From: an uncultured Paludibacter sp.
GTDB taxonomy: Bacteria > Bacteroidota > Bacteroidia > Bacteroidales > Paludibacteraceae
Assembly (NCBI GenBank): GCA_937927845.1
Contig: CALFXE010000235.1
Span: 68,618 to 132,617, forward strand
Length of the DNA stretch: 64,000 bases
Direction of reading: 5' to 3'
The notes under the pieces are model-generated. The model worked only from the letters and a program-made list of their open reading frames with translations. It ran no database searches and was not told the DNA's origin. Position numbers and translations under genes: made by a program. This document shows positions 9,683 to 19,790 of the stretch, in pieces (position 1 is the first letter of the stretch; each line of letters opens with the position of its first letter).

Positions 9683-11367
9683 CAGAATAATTTTGATTTT
9701 CCGTTATTAATAGCAACCCCATACACCTCAACACCTTCAATAACATGTTCAATTTTATTTGTGCTTGAATTGTATCTCATTAAGCCCGATTTTACTTCAT
9801 TAGGGAAAGCTGAACGTAATCCGAAATAAATATCGCCGGTTGCTTCATCCAAAGCCATTTGGCATATTCCTATAAACTCACCGGAGCTTCCTTCTCCTTT
9901 ACCCGTATCGGTAATGGGAGTTACGGTTTTACCTGTGGTTGTAAGAATTTTATAGGGTGCTAAATTGCTTTTAGTACCACCTATCTCATTGAGTTGGTCT
10001 AATCTACAACGATAAAAACCTTCGTAGCCTGTATCATAAACACTGAAATAGAACATTTGTTTTTTACTGTCCCACACTAAGGATTTAGGACTCATGCCCG
10101 ACAAAGCAATACCCGATGCCGGTGCAGGTTGACCACCCGTGATAGCAGTAGGTAGAATATCTCCATCTGTAAACCGATAGATACCATTGCCATTAAATGT
10201 CTTACACCAATACCACACACCATCCACTTTGGTAAAGCAGGCATTCATAGCACCATAACTCCATCCGTTAGCGTAATATCCCAATGTGGCATTTTGTACT
10301 TTAAAAGGAAATTCAGCCGGTGTATGTATTCTGTTTCTATCTTTGAGTTCTATCGTCTTGATTCCTGTATTTCTGTCGGTAAAATATAAATACTTACCTT
10401 CAATGTATCCGTAAAATGGGTCGTTGAAAGCCGGACCGCCAATATTGGATAACATGGTTTCCACTTTTGCTCCATCTTTGGACATAATCATGATTCGTCC
10501 ATCACCCATAATACCGGAAGCATCATCAACAAAGGTAAACTGCTGTCCGCAATCTAAAATATACAGGGATGCATCGTTGAATAATATGTTGAGCGGATGT
10601 TTTCCCGACGATACACCCATATCATACGGATATATATTCATACCTGCAGGTTTGTTTGTGGCTAATTTAAGTGCCATTATATTTCCGCCTTTAACCGCAT
10701 AATACAAAGTAGGAACATCCTGATTATATGCAACTTGCACATTTACTTTGCCTTCTTCTAATGATCTTCCTGCTAATTTTACCTGTAATCTTACTGTTTG
10801 CGAACCAACATGTCCGAATTTAAGCTTACCCGGATCTGCTAATGTAGATGTACTCACCGGATTTCCTGCTTCATCCGTAGTGCCGGCAGGAAATAACCAC
10901 AAATACTCTTCTGCCAGATTCTCAGGATTAGGTAATTCTACCGATATGCTTACCGGTGTGGTAAGTACTTCACATATACCACCAGCAACAGAATCAACCG
11001 ACATAATAGGAACTATATCTTTTATCATGATAGGCTTTGTACTGTGCTTTAATCCATTGATGGTCAACTTCACAGAAAACGATCCTGCTGCAGCATATTT
11101 ATGCGTCACCTCTTTACCCGTAACAGTGGGCGTACCATCGCCAAAATCCCAAACACAGTCACCATCCATACCTGAAATGCTTTGAAACTTTACTGTTGCA
11201 CCAACGTAATAATCAAGTGTGTATGTATCATCTGAAACCTCATATGTAAAATTCACATCTGGTGATGGAAGGTTTTCAATATCAGGTATATTATCGAAAC
11301 ATCCGTAGGTGAAATAACCTAATAGAATTATCAATAAATATTGTGTTAGTTGCGTTATTGTTTTCAT
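9682..11367 (-). CDS. Surface lipoprotein with PKD domain and propeller-like region
   Basis: Lipoprotein: the signal peptide ends in the lipobox GYFTYGC near residue 23. Residues about 37-115 form a PKD domain with the classical CVWDFGDGTP motif and the HKYAAAGSFSVKLTING strand. The rest (about 220-560) is repetitive beta structure with KYLYFTDRNTG, MFYFSVYD and GDIYFGLRS motifs, fitting a beta-propeller. It sits third after SusD, where Bacteroidetes polysaccharide loci usually encode surface glycan-binding proteins (SusE/SusF or SGBP types). It follows the preceding lipoprotein gene by about 30 bp and is translationally coupled to the DigH-like gene. Binding of glycan at the cell surface is inferred from position and architecture; no enzyme motif is visible. 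Confidence 0.75.
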   Translation of the reverse strand: MKTITQLTQYLLIILLGYFTYGCFDNIPDIENLPSPDVNFTYEVSDDTYTLDYYVGATVKFQSISGMDGDCVWDFGDGTPTVTGKEVTHKYAAAGSFSVKLTINGLKHSTKPIMIKDIVPIMSVDSVAGGICEVLTTPVSISVELPNPENLAEEYLWLFPAGTTDEAGNPVSTSTLADPGKLKFGHVGSQTVRLQVKLAGRSLEEGKVNVQVAYNQDVPTLYYAVKGGNIMALKLATNKPAGMNIYPYDMGVSSGKHPLNILFNDASLYILDCGQQFTFVDDASGIMGDGRIMIMSKDGAKVETMLSNIGGPAFNDPFYGYIEGKYLYFTDRNTGIKTIELKDRNRIHTPAEFPFKVQNATLGYYANGWSYGAMNACFTKVDGVWYWCKTFNGNGIYRFTDGDILPTAITGGQPAPASGIALSGMSPKSLVWDSKKQMFYFSVYDTGYEGFYRCRLDQLNEIGGTKSNLAPYKILTTTGKTVTPITDTGKGEGSSGEFIGICQMALDEATGDIYFGLRSAFPNEVKSGLMRYNSSTNKIEHVIEGVEVYGVAINNGKSKLF

Positions 11368-11396
11368 GTAGATGATTAGTTATTTAAATATTCAAA

Positions 11397-12251
11397 TCAA
11401 TTAATATCTATTTTCTTTGTTACAGTAGTACCATAAATATCTTTTTTATCGTATACTCGTAAGTTAGCATTTAAAGAGTACGTGCGCTTGTATTCTACAT
11501 TATAGCCTGATGCTCCACTGATTAATTTATCGAATGGGATACTGTCATTATAAAGTTGCTCTATCTCAGTCGGAACTGGCGTGTTTCCGTTTATGTCTTT
11601 TTTGAAATGATAAACATAAGAGTCGGAATTGATATCCAACGTAGAATCTGTATATTGTTTAAAATCAGACCTTAACGATAGTCCCAATATCATGTTTTTG
11701 AAATCGGCATATTTCATCAAATTATACAGACTATCCTTAAAATGCTGCATGTATCCAACTCCAAAATAGGTTTCCATTTTTAAAGAATCAAAAGCAGCGG
11801 GTTTCGACCAAGCAAATGATTTTAAAGTTCCGCTGACCGGAAAAGTATTTTCGAAAAAATAAGCATGAAGCGAATCAGACCATACCGCCAAAGCATGGGG
11901 ATATTCTTTTATCTTCTGGGAAATACGTTGTTCTTTCGAGATGATCGAACTGATGGAGTAGGTAAACGTAGTCGCCCAAGTACAAGACACATTTTTTTCT
12001 TCTGTTTCTACGATATTATACCACACTTCTGCATGATCAATATCTGCTACGGTCGAGTAATATTGAGCATCAAACGCCACATCTGAACCGGCACTAACAG
12101 TAGAGCTTGCTATTTCCCAATATGCTTGCGGACCAACATTTCCTGTAATTGCGTTTTTATCAATGAAGTCATGCTTTTCACATGAAAAGAAAATCAGCAC
12201 TATGACTAACATAATTACCGGATTTCCTTGATTTTTCAAAATCTGTTTCAT
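11397..12251 (-). CDS. SusE-position lipoprotein of unknown family
   Basis: Small lipoprotein with signal peptide and lipobox IFFSCEKHD (Cys near residue 24). The mature part begins with a beta-sandwich-like segment (QAYWEIASSTVSAGSDVAFDAQYYST) resembling the N-terminal Ig-like domains of SusE-type proteins, followed by a more helical middle section (about 90-190). I do not recognise a named family for the C-terminal part. It lies directly downstream of SusD with a 40-bp gap and upstream of the PKD lipoprotein. A role as surface accessory protein of the SusCD complex is likely from position only. Confidence 0.65.
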   Translation of the reverse strand: MKQILKNQGNPVIMLVIVLIFFSCEKHDFIDKNAITGNVGPQAYWEIASSTVSAGSDVAFDAQYYSTVADIDHAEVWYNIVETEEKNVSCTWATTFTYSISSIISKEQRISQKIKEYPHALAVWSDSLHAYFFENTFPVSGTLKSFAWSKPAAFDSLKMETYFGVGYMQHFKDSLYNLMKYADFKNMILGLSLRSDFKQYTDSTLDINSDSYVYHFKKDINGNTPVPTEIEQLYNDSIPFDKLISGASGYNVEYKRTYSLNANLRVYDKKDIYGTTVTKKIDIN

Positions 12252-12291
12252 CTCTTCTGATTCTTAAATATTAATTTCTAATTTCCTGTAA

Positions 12292-14079
12292 TCATTTCCA
12301 CTCTATAGGATCGCTGCTGATAGCTTTACCGCTTGTGTTATACGCCCAAATCATACGTTTTTTCAGCCATTCATGATTTTTGAAGGCTCCCAGACGTTCT
12401 AACTCATTACGATTATATTTATCTTCGGTTTCGGGGTCGTAATTTAGACGAGTAATCCAAGCATTTGGTGACAATTCTGCATTAGTCCCGAAAGCATCTG
12501 CCTGCATCCAATATGGCTCATATAAATTGTATGGTCGACGAAGTGAGTATTCTGAAGTGAAGTCAGTAACTGCATAACTCGTACCTGTACCTTTATGTAC
12601 CTTAGTAATCGTATAAACTTCTACGTCATCATATTTGATTCCATTTGTTTTACTGCTGTAATTATAGCGACGAACATCTGTCCATTGTTCAGGCAGTAAA
12701 TACATTGCGACATACTTTTGCTGCATTAAATCTGCAATTGTGAAACTTGTCTCTCCCGGCAATCTAACTTCGAAGAATCGATTGTAACGTGTTTTTGCTG
12801 TGCCGGTTAACTCAGCTCCATCTGATGCTACCGACGTAGTAACCCCATATCTTACCATATTATGTATAACCGCAGTTTTTGTAGTAGCATATGCTCCTGC
12901 TTTGTCTCCTCTCCAATACTGTGCTTCTGCCTTAATAAACATCAACTCTTCCTCCGTGATTAAAGGCACATAGCTTTCATTTTTTGTGTATGGATTGCTT
13001 CCTGCAGTGGTAGCATATAAATCAGGATAATAGGTTATTTTCATCGATACATCCATACCGATATTAGTTTCTAACCAACGAAGTTGCGTACTTCCATTTA
13101 CACCTGATATATCCCTTGGTGTCATAATTTTTTCAGCCCGTGGATCCAATGCATATCTTCTATTTAGATTATATGTATTATAGAACCCTAAGATACCATA
13201 TCCAAAAAACTTTGTAGGTACGGAGGTAGCTAAACGATTTTTTCTGCTTTCCCATGCGTTAATTATGGGTGCCGATGTACCCCATGGACAGTTCTGCTCA
13301 TTGGTTCCTCCCGGATAATAATAGCGTGGTTCTTCCCATTCAGAATCATTTAATACATCATCTACCATGCTGATAATTCTATCACATACAGCAGGTGTAT
13401 TTTCCCAATTAGGTAATTTCCGCAACCATAATCTTGCTTGCAATGCTTTTGCATATAAGCCCCATTTTTTCATATCTCCACTAAAGATTCTATCCATCTT
13501 GTCAGTAATCGGTCTATTATCAGGATTATTTATCCAATCCGGATTTGAATATAGTGCAACCAATTCATCAGCTTCTGCAAACATCCAATCGTAAATTTCC
13601 TCTTGTGTGTCATAAGTGGGTGATGTAGATTTATATGCATTAGATCTTGGCATTGGTCCGAAAGCATCAGTAGTAAGCATAGTTGATTGCAACATGATGG
13701 TACGAGCAATCAAAATGAAGTTTCGTGAGTTTATTTTCTCGGCTGCACTAATCAGCTCATTAATGTTTGCTCCTAAATCATAAAAATGACGACGCCATTG
13801 CGGATGACGGTTCATGGACAGAAACTCCCAACCCTGACTGTATGCATACTCACCGGTCTGACTCTTAGAAGCTGTTGTTAGTGCTTGAGATAGATACACT
13901 CCATATTCGGCGTGATCGTAATTGATTTGTGCCGCATAAAAGCAAACTGTTGGCAATGCCTGATCTACAGTGATGGTAGTCGGACTGTCTAAACTTGTAT
14001 TAATATCCAAAAAACCTTCACAACCGGTAACAATAAAGATAACCAGAATGCTTACTGCTATGTATCGAAATATTTTCAT
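12292..14079 (-). CDS. SusD/RagB-family surface glycan-binding lipoprotein
   Basis: SusD-like lipoprotein that caps the partner SusC barrel and captures glycan or peptide ligands. The signal peptide ends in the lipobox IFIVTGCEG (Cys near residue 20), followed by the family's FLDINTSLDSPTT start. Helical TPR-type segments with NELISAAEKI, LYAKALQARLWLRKL and LITEEELMFIKAEAQYWRGDKAGA are characteristic. The C-terminus shows the typical LPEQWTDVRRYNY and RRPYNLYEPYW segments. Length (595 residues) is usual. It follows SusC by 30 bp. With its neighbours the ligand is probably peptidoglycan fragments, which is inference. Confidence 0.93.
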   Translation of the reverse strand: MKIFRYIAVSILVIFIVTGCEGFLDINTSLDSPTTITVDQALPTVCFYAAQINYDHAEYGVYLSQALTTASKSQTGEYAYSQGWEFLSMNRHPQWRRHFYDLGANINELISAAEKINSRNFILIARTIMLQSTMLTTDAFGPMPRSNAYKSTSPTYDTQEEIYDWMFAEADELVALYSNPDWINNPDNRPITDKMDRIFSGDMKKWGLYAKALQARLWLRKLPNWENTPAVCDRIISMVDDVLNDSEWEEPRYYYPGGTNEQNCPWGTSAPIINAWESRKNRLATSVPTKFFGYGILGFYNTYNLNRRYALDPRAEKIMTPRDISGVNGSTQLRWLETNIGMDVSMKITYYPDLYATTAGSNPYTKNESYVPLITEEELMFIKAEAQYWRGDKAGAYATTKTAVIHNMVRYGVTTSVASDGAELTGTAKTRYNRFFEVRLPGETSFTIADLMQQKYVAMYLLPEQWTDVRRYNYSSKTNGIKYDDVEVYTITKVHKGTGTSYAVTDFTSEYSLRRPYNLYEPYWMQADAFGTNAELSPNAWITRLNYDPETEDKYNRNELERLGAFKNHEWLKKRMIWAYNTSGKAISSDPIEWK

Positions 14080-14108
14080 ACCTATGTTCGTTTTAATAAT
14101 GTTATTCT

Positions 14109-17100
14109 TTAAAATGTTGCTGTAAATCCAAGATTAAAACTTGTTGTGTTTGGTACTGCATAATTATCAATACCTGCTGAACCTGTTCCTCCTGCTCCTG
14201 TATCAGCGTTTAAAGTTGGGTCTGCACCTGTATATTTAGTCAATAAAAATAGATTATTGCCTGTTAGCGTGCATCGCAAATCTTTAAATGGCGTATTTTT
14301 TACATACTTGGATAAATCGTAGTTTATTGAAACATAGCTTAAGCGGATATACGAACCATCTTCTATGAAGTTCGAACTTACCGCACCGAAATAGTTTGTA
14401 AGTGTCTGATAATCCAGTGTGATAGGTGTTGTGTTGGGTTCATATGTACCATCTGCATTTGCCACTACGCCATCTACAACAATTTGTCGACCTCTATATG
14501 TTTCGAGCATTTTACTCTGACCGTTTGATAACAATCCACGTCCGGTAACATTTACTACATCACCACCAATTCGTCCATCAAACAAGAAGGAAAGAGACAG
14601 GTTTTTGTATTTGAGCGTATTGGTTAAACCCGCACGGAATAAGGGTTCGCGATTACCAATATACTTATTTTTGTTAGGATCTATTTTCGGATAACCATCC
14701 GTACCTACGATGATTTTACCCTCTGGGGTTCGTAGATAATCTTTTCCTGAAAGTCCGGTGGTTGAACCTCCCAAATAGGCTGAGGTATAAATATCTCCGT
14801 ATTGAGTTCCTGTGATTTCTGCAACATCCTCAGGTAGACTGACAACGCGTCCTCTGTTCAGTCCGAAGTTTATAGATGCAACCCACGAGAAATCCCTATT
14901 TTGCATAATATCCTGTTCTAAGGTGAACTCAATACCATAATTGGTGATTGCACCTTCATTTCTTGTTTGCAAAATAAATCCTGAAGATGGTGATACCCTT
15001 ACGGTTACAATTTGATTATCAACCTTTACCGAATAATATGCGATATCAATGCGTGTTTTATTCTTGAAAAACCGCAAGTCGGTACCAATTTCCCATGAGT
15101 ACGACATTTCAGGCTGTAAATTTCTATCAGCTGATGATAATGTCGGGTCAATTCCATATCCATTGTCGGGATAGGTAGCAAATTGTTTATACTTTCTATC
15201 GTATAAATACGGACTGGTATCCTTACCTACAACCGCATAGTTTCCACGCAATTTACCGTAGTTGAAAAAGTCATTGCTAAGATTGAATAATTCGGAGAAT
15301 AACAAACCGGCGGTAATAGATGGATAATAGTAAGGATTTTGGATGATGGTTGACGACCAATCCCATCGACTCGTAAAGCTCAAGGAAGCCAAGCCTTTGT
15401 AATCGGCTCTAATCTCACCAAAATATCCAAATGTATTTTTCTTTCTATGTCCTGCTGTTCTATCACTTAAAAATAAGTAATCAGCATTTGTATTACTTAA
15501 ACTGAAGGTGCCGGGAATAATAAAATCCCGACCACTGTTGCCCATCGAAAAACCATCTTCCATTTTAAGCTCTGTACCTGCTAACACATCCAAACTAATA
15601 TCTTCATTGATTTCCCATTTGTAAGTCGCTAACGCTGAAGCCGTAAATAACTGACTCTTACCGGAGCTTGTACTGTATGAACCTAACAAATTTTTATCTA
15701 AATCCTCTAAATCCTTACGATTCAAATAAGAAGTTTCGTTATTGTAATAATCATTGTATTGCTGCTGACTTTCTGCATAGGCAAGATTATAGGCTGCTAA
15801 GGCTGCTTCGTATCCGGGAGCATCATCCGACATCGTAAATGGTGCAGGGAAACCAAATTGCTGTAATTCTTTGCTTGATTTATTGTAAGCTGCTAAGGCA
15901 GCATTGTAAGCAGCCGTCCACTCTTGCAATGCCAAAGCACGTTCTGCCTTCCATGGGTCGGAATCTTCTACAAAACCATATTTGGATGTAAATGAAAATG
16001 GAGAGAATGAAAATGGAGACATGAAATTCGCCAATTGAAATGAATCATCCCATCGTGGTACGGAATAGCTATCAGACACACTTGTACGGGTATCATAGCT
16101 GACACGACCGGTGATTTCAAGATTCCGTATGGGCTTCCAATTTACAGAACCATTCAGTATATTCCGTATACCCGAAGATTTACCATAGTCGTTGTAACGC
16201 GCAAAAAGCGGACTTACCGGTGAGTTGTATTTATTGGTTTCGTTATAATATAAGAATCTTGGGAAGCCGTTTACAAGCTGATAGTTGCTAATATCATCGT
16301 TTATAGGCCAGTTGTATACTGAACTCATACCCGTAGAACCAAATGAACGCGAAGTGTTTTCTAAAATATTTGCTGAAACAGTAAACGATAGCGATTTAAT
16401 AGGCTGATAGGTTCCTTTTAAGAGGACACCTAATTTCTTCAAATAGTCATTTGGAACAATACCATCATTTTTAGAATAATTCGCTGATGCATAAGCTTGA
16501 AATTTCTCACTACCTCCCGATAAACTAATATCATATTTTTGATAAAATCCATCATTTAAGAAAGCTTGGACATTATCATATTTTTGCTCGCCATCATTTA
16601 ATAATGGTCCCCAACCACCCATAGTCTTATCTTTATAAAAACCTTGCGATCCGGGTGCATAGCTTGTCTGAAGCTGTTGGAGGCGCGTTGGTGTATCAAG
16701 TTGCCAATTAGTATTAATGGTTGCATTTACCTTTCCTACTTGCCCTTTTTTTGTAGTAATCATAATTACACCATTTGCGGCATCTTGTCCATAAAGTGCA
16801 GCAGCGGCGGCACCTTTCAGCACAGTAACATTTTCAATATCGTTGGGATTGATGTCGGCAGCAGCACTACCTTTGCCGGATACAGGCATACCATCTAAAA
16901 TAAACAGAGGCTCGTTATTTTGCGAGTTGTTAACTGAAGAAATACCCCTAATAATTACTTGGGTTCCGGAATTGGGCGAACCACTGGAGTTTGTTACACT
17001 CAGACCTGCAATTTTTCCTTGCAAGGCATTCACGAAGTTTGCCGACTTATTCTCAACAAGAGTTTCGGCACTTACACTTTGTACTGCGAAATTCATCCGC

Positions 17101-17447
17101 TTCTTTTCCTGACGTATCCCCATGGCGGTTACTACAACCTCTTCGATTGCCAAAGCATCCGATTGCATTGAAATGTTCAATATTGATCCACTTGCAGGGA
17201 TTTTTTGCTCCAATGTTTGCATTCCAACATAACTGAATACTAAGGTTGCGTTTTGAGGTACGGCAGATAAATTATATCTACCATCAAGATCTGTAATAGT
17301 GCCAGTGGTCGAACCCTTTATCACTACAGAAACTCCTATTAGAGGCTCTTTGTTTTCATCCGTTACTATCCCGCTTATGGATCTCTGTGCAAAAATTTGC
17401 AAAGGGAGTAAAAACAAAATACAAAGTAGAAAAAAATTATTTCTCAT
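14109..17447 (-). CDS. SusC/RagA-family TonB-dependent outer-membrane transporter
   Basis: Outer-membrane TonB-dependent importer. Signal peptide: residues 1-20, ending QIFAQ. A carboxypeptidase-regulatory-like domain follows (ISGIVTDENKEPLIGVSVVIKG ... YNLSA), then the SusC hallmark EEVVVTAMGIRQEKK and the plug (PLFILDGMPVSG, IENVTVLKGAAAAALYGQDAANGVIMITTKKG). The remainder is a 22-strand-type barrel ending in NTTSFNLGFTATF with terminal Phe, as expected for BAM-assembled proteins. It is the first gene of the leftward operon, transcribed divergently from the metallophosphoesterase gene at 17860. The paired SusD is immediately downstream. Substrate probably peptidoglycan-derived oligosaccharides, from context only. 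Confidence 0.95.
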   Translation of the reverse strand: MRNNFFLLCILFLLPLQIFAQRSISGIVTDENKEPLIGVSVVIKGSTTGTITDLDGRYNLSAVPQNATLVFSYVGMQTLEQKIPASGSILNISMQSDALAIEEVVVTAMGIRQEKKRMNFAVQSVSAETLVENKSANFVNALQGKIAGLSVTNSSGSPNSGTQVIIRGISSVNNSQNNEPLFILDGMPVSGKGSAAADINPNDIENVTVLKGAAAAALYGQDAANGVIMITTKKGQVGKVNATINTNWQLDTPTRLQQLQTSYAPGSQGFYKDKTMGGWGPLLNDGEQKYDNVQAFLNDGFYQKYDISLSGGSEKFQAYASANYSKNDGIVPNDYLKKLGVLLKGTYQPIKSLSFTVSANILENTSRSFGSTGMSSVYNWPINDDISNYQLVNGFPRFLYYNETNKYNSPVSPLFARYNDYGKSSGIRNILNGSVNWKPIRNLEITGRVSYDTRTSVSDSYSVPRWDDSFQLANFMSPFSFSPFSFTSKYGFVEDSDPWKAERALALQEWTAAYNAALAAYNKSSKELQQFGFPAPFTMSDDAPGYEAALAAYNLAYAESQQQYNDYYNNETSYLNRKDLEDLDKNLLGSYSTSSGKSQLFTASALATYKWEINEDISLDVLAGTELKMEDGFSMGNSGRDFIIPGTFSLSNTNADYLFLSDRTAGHRKKNTFGYFGEIRADYKGLASLSFTSRWDWSSTIIQNPYYYPSITAGLLFSELFNLSNDFFNYGKLRGNYAVVGKDTSPYLYDRKYKQFATYPDNGYGIDPTLSSADRNLQPEMSYSWEIGTDLRFFKNKTRIDIAYYSVKVDNQIVTVRVSPSSGFILQTRNEGAITNYGIEFTLEQDIMQNRDFSWVASINFGLNRGRVVSLPEDVAEITGTQYGDIYTSAYLGGSTTGLSGKDYLRTPEGKIIVGTDGYPKIDPNKNKYIGNREPLFRAGLTNTLKYKNLSLSFLFDGRIGGDVVNVTGRGLLSNGQSKMLETYRGRQIVVDGVVANADGTYEPNTTPITLDYQTLTNYFGAVSSNFIEDGSYIRLSYVSINYDLSKYVKNTPFKDLRCTLTGNNLFLLTKYTGADPTLNADTGAGGTGSAGIDNYAVPNTTSFNLGFTATF

Positions 17448-17859
17448 ACTGTTTAAATTGATTTAAGGGACTCTTATGTTTCCTTTAAAATGTATTAGAG
17501 AATATGTTGTCTAAATTCAGCGCAAGTTAAATATGTTTTTCCACATAAAAAAATATATATTGGTATTTATGTTATATTTTTTCGTATATTTAACACATGA
17601 ATACAGATATTAAAATAAATTAGGATAAGTAAAGGACAATTTAGAGTAGACAAATAAAGTGATATTCATGTAAAGTGATTAATATGCTTATTGTCAGAAT
17701 AATAGCTGATTTGATAAATTAAAATATATACATAAAACATAATGAAACTTAATTATTCGCGTATATATACTCCTGATATAAAAAAGAAATTTTAATTTCG
17801 TGGAAAATATTCATACAATATTATTATATCATAATCAGGTTTCTTATCATTTTGACATC
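17448..17859. promoter_or_regulatory. Divergent intergenic region between SusC operon and MurNAc-salvage operon
   Basis: About 410 bp of very AT-rich sequence between two divergent operons, with no open frame worth calling. It must carry the promoters of both operons. I could not find a pair of Bacteroidetes-type elements (TTTG at -33 with TAnnTTTG at -7) at correct spacing on either strand, so no promoter is pinned down. No clear palindromic operator is visible. The frame of the rightward gene is open back to 17800, but the signal peptide argues for translation from 17860. Confidence 0.5.
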
Positions 17860-19719
17860 ATGAAAACGTTAAATACTGTTTTTTTTGCGGTGCTTTGTTG
17901 GTCATTCCTATTGACTTCCATGCTCTATGCTCAAAATGATATAAAGTTTGCTTTAATCACTGATATCCACATAAGTAAAAATGAAACTACAATTGAAGAC
18001 CTTGTCAATACAGTCAATTCTATCAATGCAAATAAAGACATTAAAGTTGTGTTTGTTACAGGCGATCTGACTGATGAAGGCGATAGAGCTTCTCTTAAAA
18101 TAGCTAAGAAGCATCTTGATATGCTGAATGTTACATATTATGCAATTCCGGGTAATCATGAAACTAAATGGAGCGAGTCGGGAGCTACTGATTTTAAATA
18201 TATCTTTGGTTGCGAGAGATTTAGATATGATATTGAAGACTGTGTTTTTCTCGGATTTAATACAGGTCCCATTATTCGCATGATGGATGGTCATGTTGCT
18301 ATCCATGACATTAATTGGCTCGAAAATGAGCTTAAATCGATAAGTCCTCAAAAATATATTTTTATACTTACGCATTATCCTTTAAAAGATGGAGATGTGG
18401 ATAATTGGTATGAAATAACCGATTTAATACGTAAATATAATGTCAAAGCTGTGTTGGGAGGTCATTATCATACAAATAAACTAATTGACTATGATGGTAT
18501 ACCTGCATTTATTAATCGTTCAAATTTACGTGCAAAAGAAGAAGTTGGCGGTTATTCCATTTATGATATAACTGCCGATTCTATTATTGTCAGCGAGCAG
18601 GTAATCGGCAAACCTTTACGTAAATGGGGTGCATGTTCTCTTCATCATAAGTATTATAATGTAGATGGAACTAACTATACTCGTCCTGATTATTCTGTTA
18701 ATAACCAGTATCTTAATATCAAAGAGTTATGGAAAATCAGACATAATACAGCGATTTATTCTTCTCCTGTTGTTTACAATAATAAGGTGATTGTGGGAGA
18801 TGATCTTGGTATTCTTTCATGTTTTTCCTTACAAGATGGTGAGTTGCTATGGCAGTTTTTTACCAAAGATAGAATTTTGGGAACTCCTGCCGTTTCTGAT
18901 AATATTGTTGTGTGTGGCTCTACGGATTCTAATATCTATGGTGTAAATGTAGAAGATGGATCTTTAGTTTGGAAAGTAAAAACCGATGCTGCCGTTTTAG
19001 GAGCTGTAACTATTATCAATAAGAAAGCGTATATTGGTAATGGTGAAGGTATTATTTATTGTCTTGATATAAAAAAAGGCGATATGATTTGGCAAAATGA
19101 TGTTGCAGATAATTATATTGAAACGAAACCGTTAATCTATAGAAATAAGGTGTTTCTTGGAGCTTGGGATAGTTATATGTATGCTTTGGATGAAAAAACA
19201 GGTAATTTCAGATGGAAATGGAATAATGGTAATTCTCGCATGCATTTTTCTCCTGCTGCTGTGTGGCCGGTAGCCGCAAAAGGTAAAATTTTCTTTTCTG
19301 CACCTGATAGAGTGTTGACGGCATTAAATTGTAAAAATGGTAAAGTAGTGTGGCGTACTAAATCTTCTATGGTGCGTGAAACAATTGGTCTGTCTGCCGA
19401 TAATAAACGAATTTATAGTAAAACAATGCAGGATAGTGTTGTGTGTTATTCAACTGCTACAAATTATCCTAAAAAGATTTGGTCTACTAACGTAGGTTAT
19501 GGTTATGATCATGCACCGACTATGCTTATGGAAAAAGATAAAATTGTGTATGGCAGTACGAAAAACGGCTTAACCTTCGCCTTGGATGCATTTACAGGTG
19601 ATGTAATATGGAAGTATAAAATTGGTAATTCGCTTATCAATACTGTGGTGCCAATTGGCAATGGTCGGGTGTTGCTTACGTCTGCAGAGGGGTGGGTGGT
19701 GCTGGTGATTAGTGATTAG
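17860..19719 (+). CDS. Secreted metallophosphoesterase fused to PQQ-like beta-propeller
   Basis: Two-domain secreted protein. The start at 17860 (MKTLNTVFFAVLC...) gives a signal peptide ending MLYAQ; the frame extends 20 codons upstream without a signal. The first half is a calcineurin-like metallophosphoesterase with all metal motifs: LITDIHIS, VFVTGDLTDEG, IPGNHETK, ILTHYPLK and GGHYHTNK. The second half (about residues 290-619) is a PQQ-like propeller with repeated W-docking strands (GELLWQFFTKD, GSLVWKVKTDA, GDMIWQNDVAD, GDVIWKYKIGN). It begins the rightward operon opposite SusC. The phosphoesterase could remove phosphate or cut phosphodiesters from wall-derived fragments; this is inference. 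Its last codons and stop lie inside a heptameric repeat array, so the C-terminal residues LVISD are encoded by repeat units. Confidence 0.85.
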   Translation: MKTLNTVFFAVLCWSFLLTSMLYAQNDIKFALITDIHISKNETTIEDLVNTVNSINANKDIKVVFVTGDLTDEGDRASLKIAKKHLDMLNVTYYAIPGNHETKWSESGATDFKYIFGCERFRYDIEDCVFLGFNTGPIIRMMDGHVAIHDINWLENELKSISPQKYIFILTHYPLKDGDVDNWYEITDLIRKYNVKAVLGGHYHTNKLIDYDGIPAFINRSNLRAKEEVGGYSIYDITADSIIVSEQVIGKPLRKWGACSLHHKYYNVDGTNYTRPDYSVNNQYLNIKELWKIRHNTAIYSSPVVYNNKVIVGDDLGILSCFSLQDGELLWQFFTKDRILGTPAVSDNIVVCGSTDSNIYGVNVEDGSLVWKVKTDAAVLGAVTIINKKAYIGNGEGIIYCLDIKKGDMIWQNDVADNYIETKPLIYRNKVFLGAWDSYMYALDEKTGNFRWKWNNGNSRMHFSPAAVWPVAAKGKIFFSAPDRVLTALNCKNGKVVWRTKSSMVRETIGLSADNKRIYSKTMQDSVVCYSTATNYPKKIWSTNVGYGYDHAPTMLMEKDKIVYGSTKNGLTFALDAFTGDVIWKYKIGNSLINTVVPIGNGRVLLTSAEGWVVLVISD

Positions 19720-19783
19720 TGATTAGTAATTGGTGACTAGTGATTAGTAAATAGTAAATAGTAAATAGTAAAATAGTAAATTA
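19705..19783 (+). repeat. Heptameric tandem repeat (GTGATTA/GTAAATA type)
   Basis: Eleven consecutive units of 7 bp (one unit of 8, and the last extended to 8): GTGATTA, GTAATTG, GTGACTA and GTAAATA variants. The array starts before the stop codon of the metallophosphoesterase gene, includes that TAG, and ends 7 bp before the next start codon at 19791. Confidence 0.9.
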
Positions 19784-19790
19784 TAAATAT

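Noticed and set aside
17700..17780. Promoter of the rightward operon built from TTTG near 17710
   Set aside because: No TAnnTTTG element at the right distance downstream; only generic AT-rich sequence.
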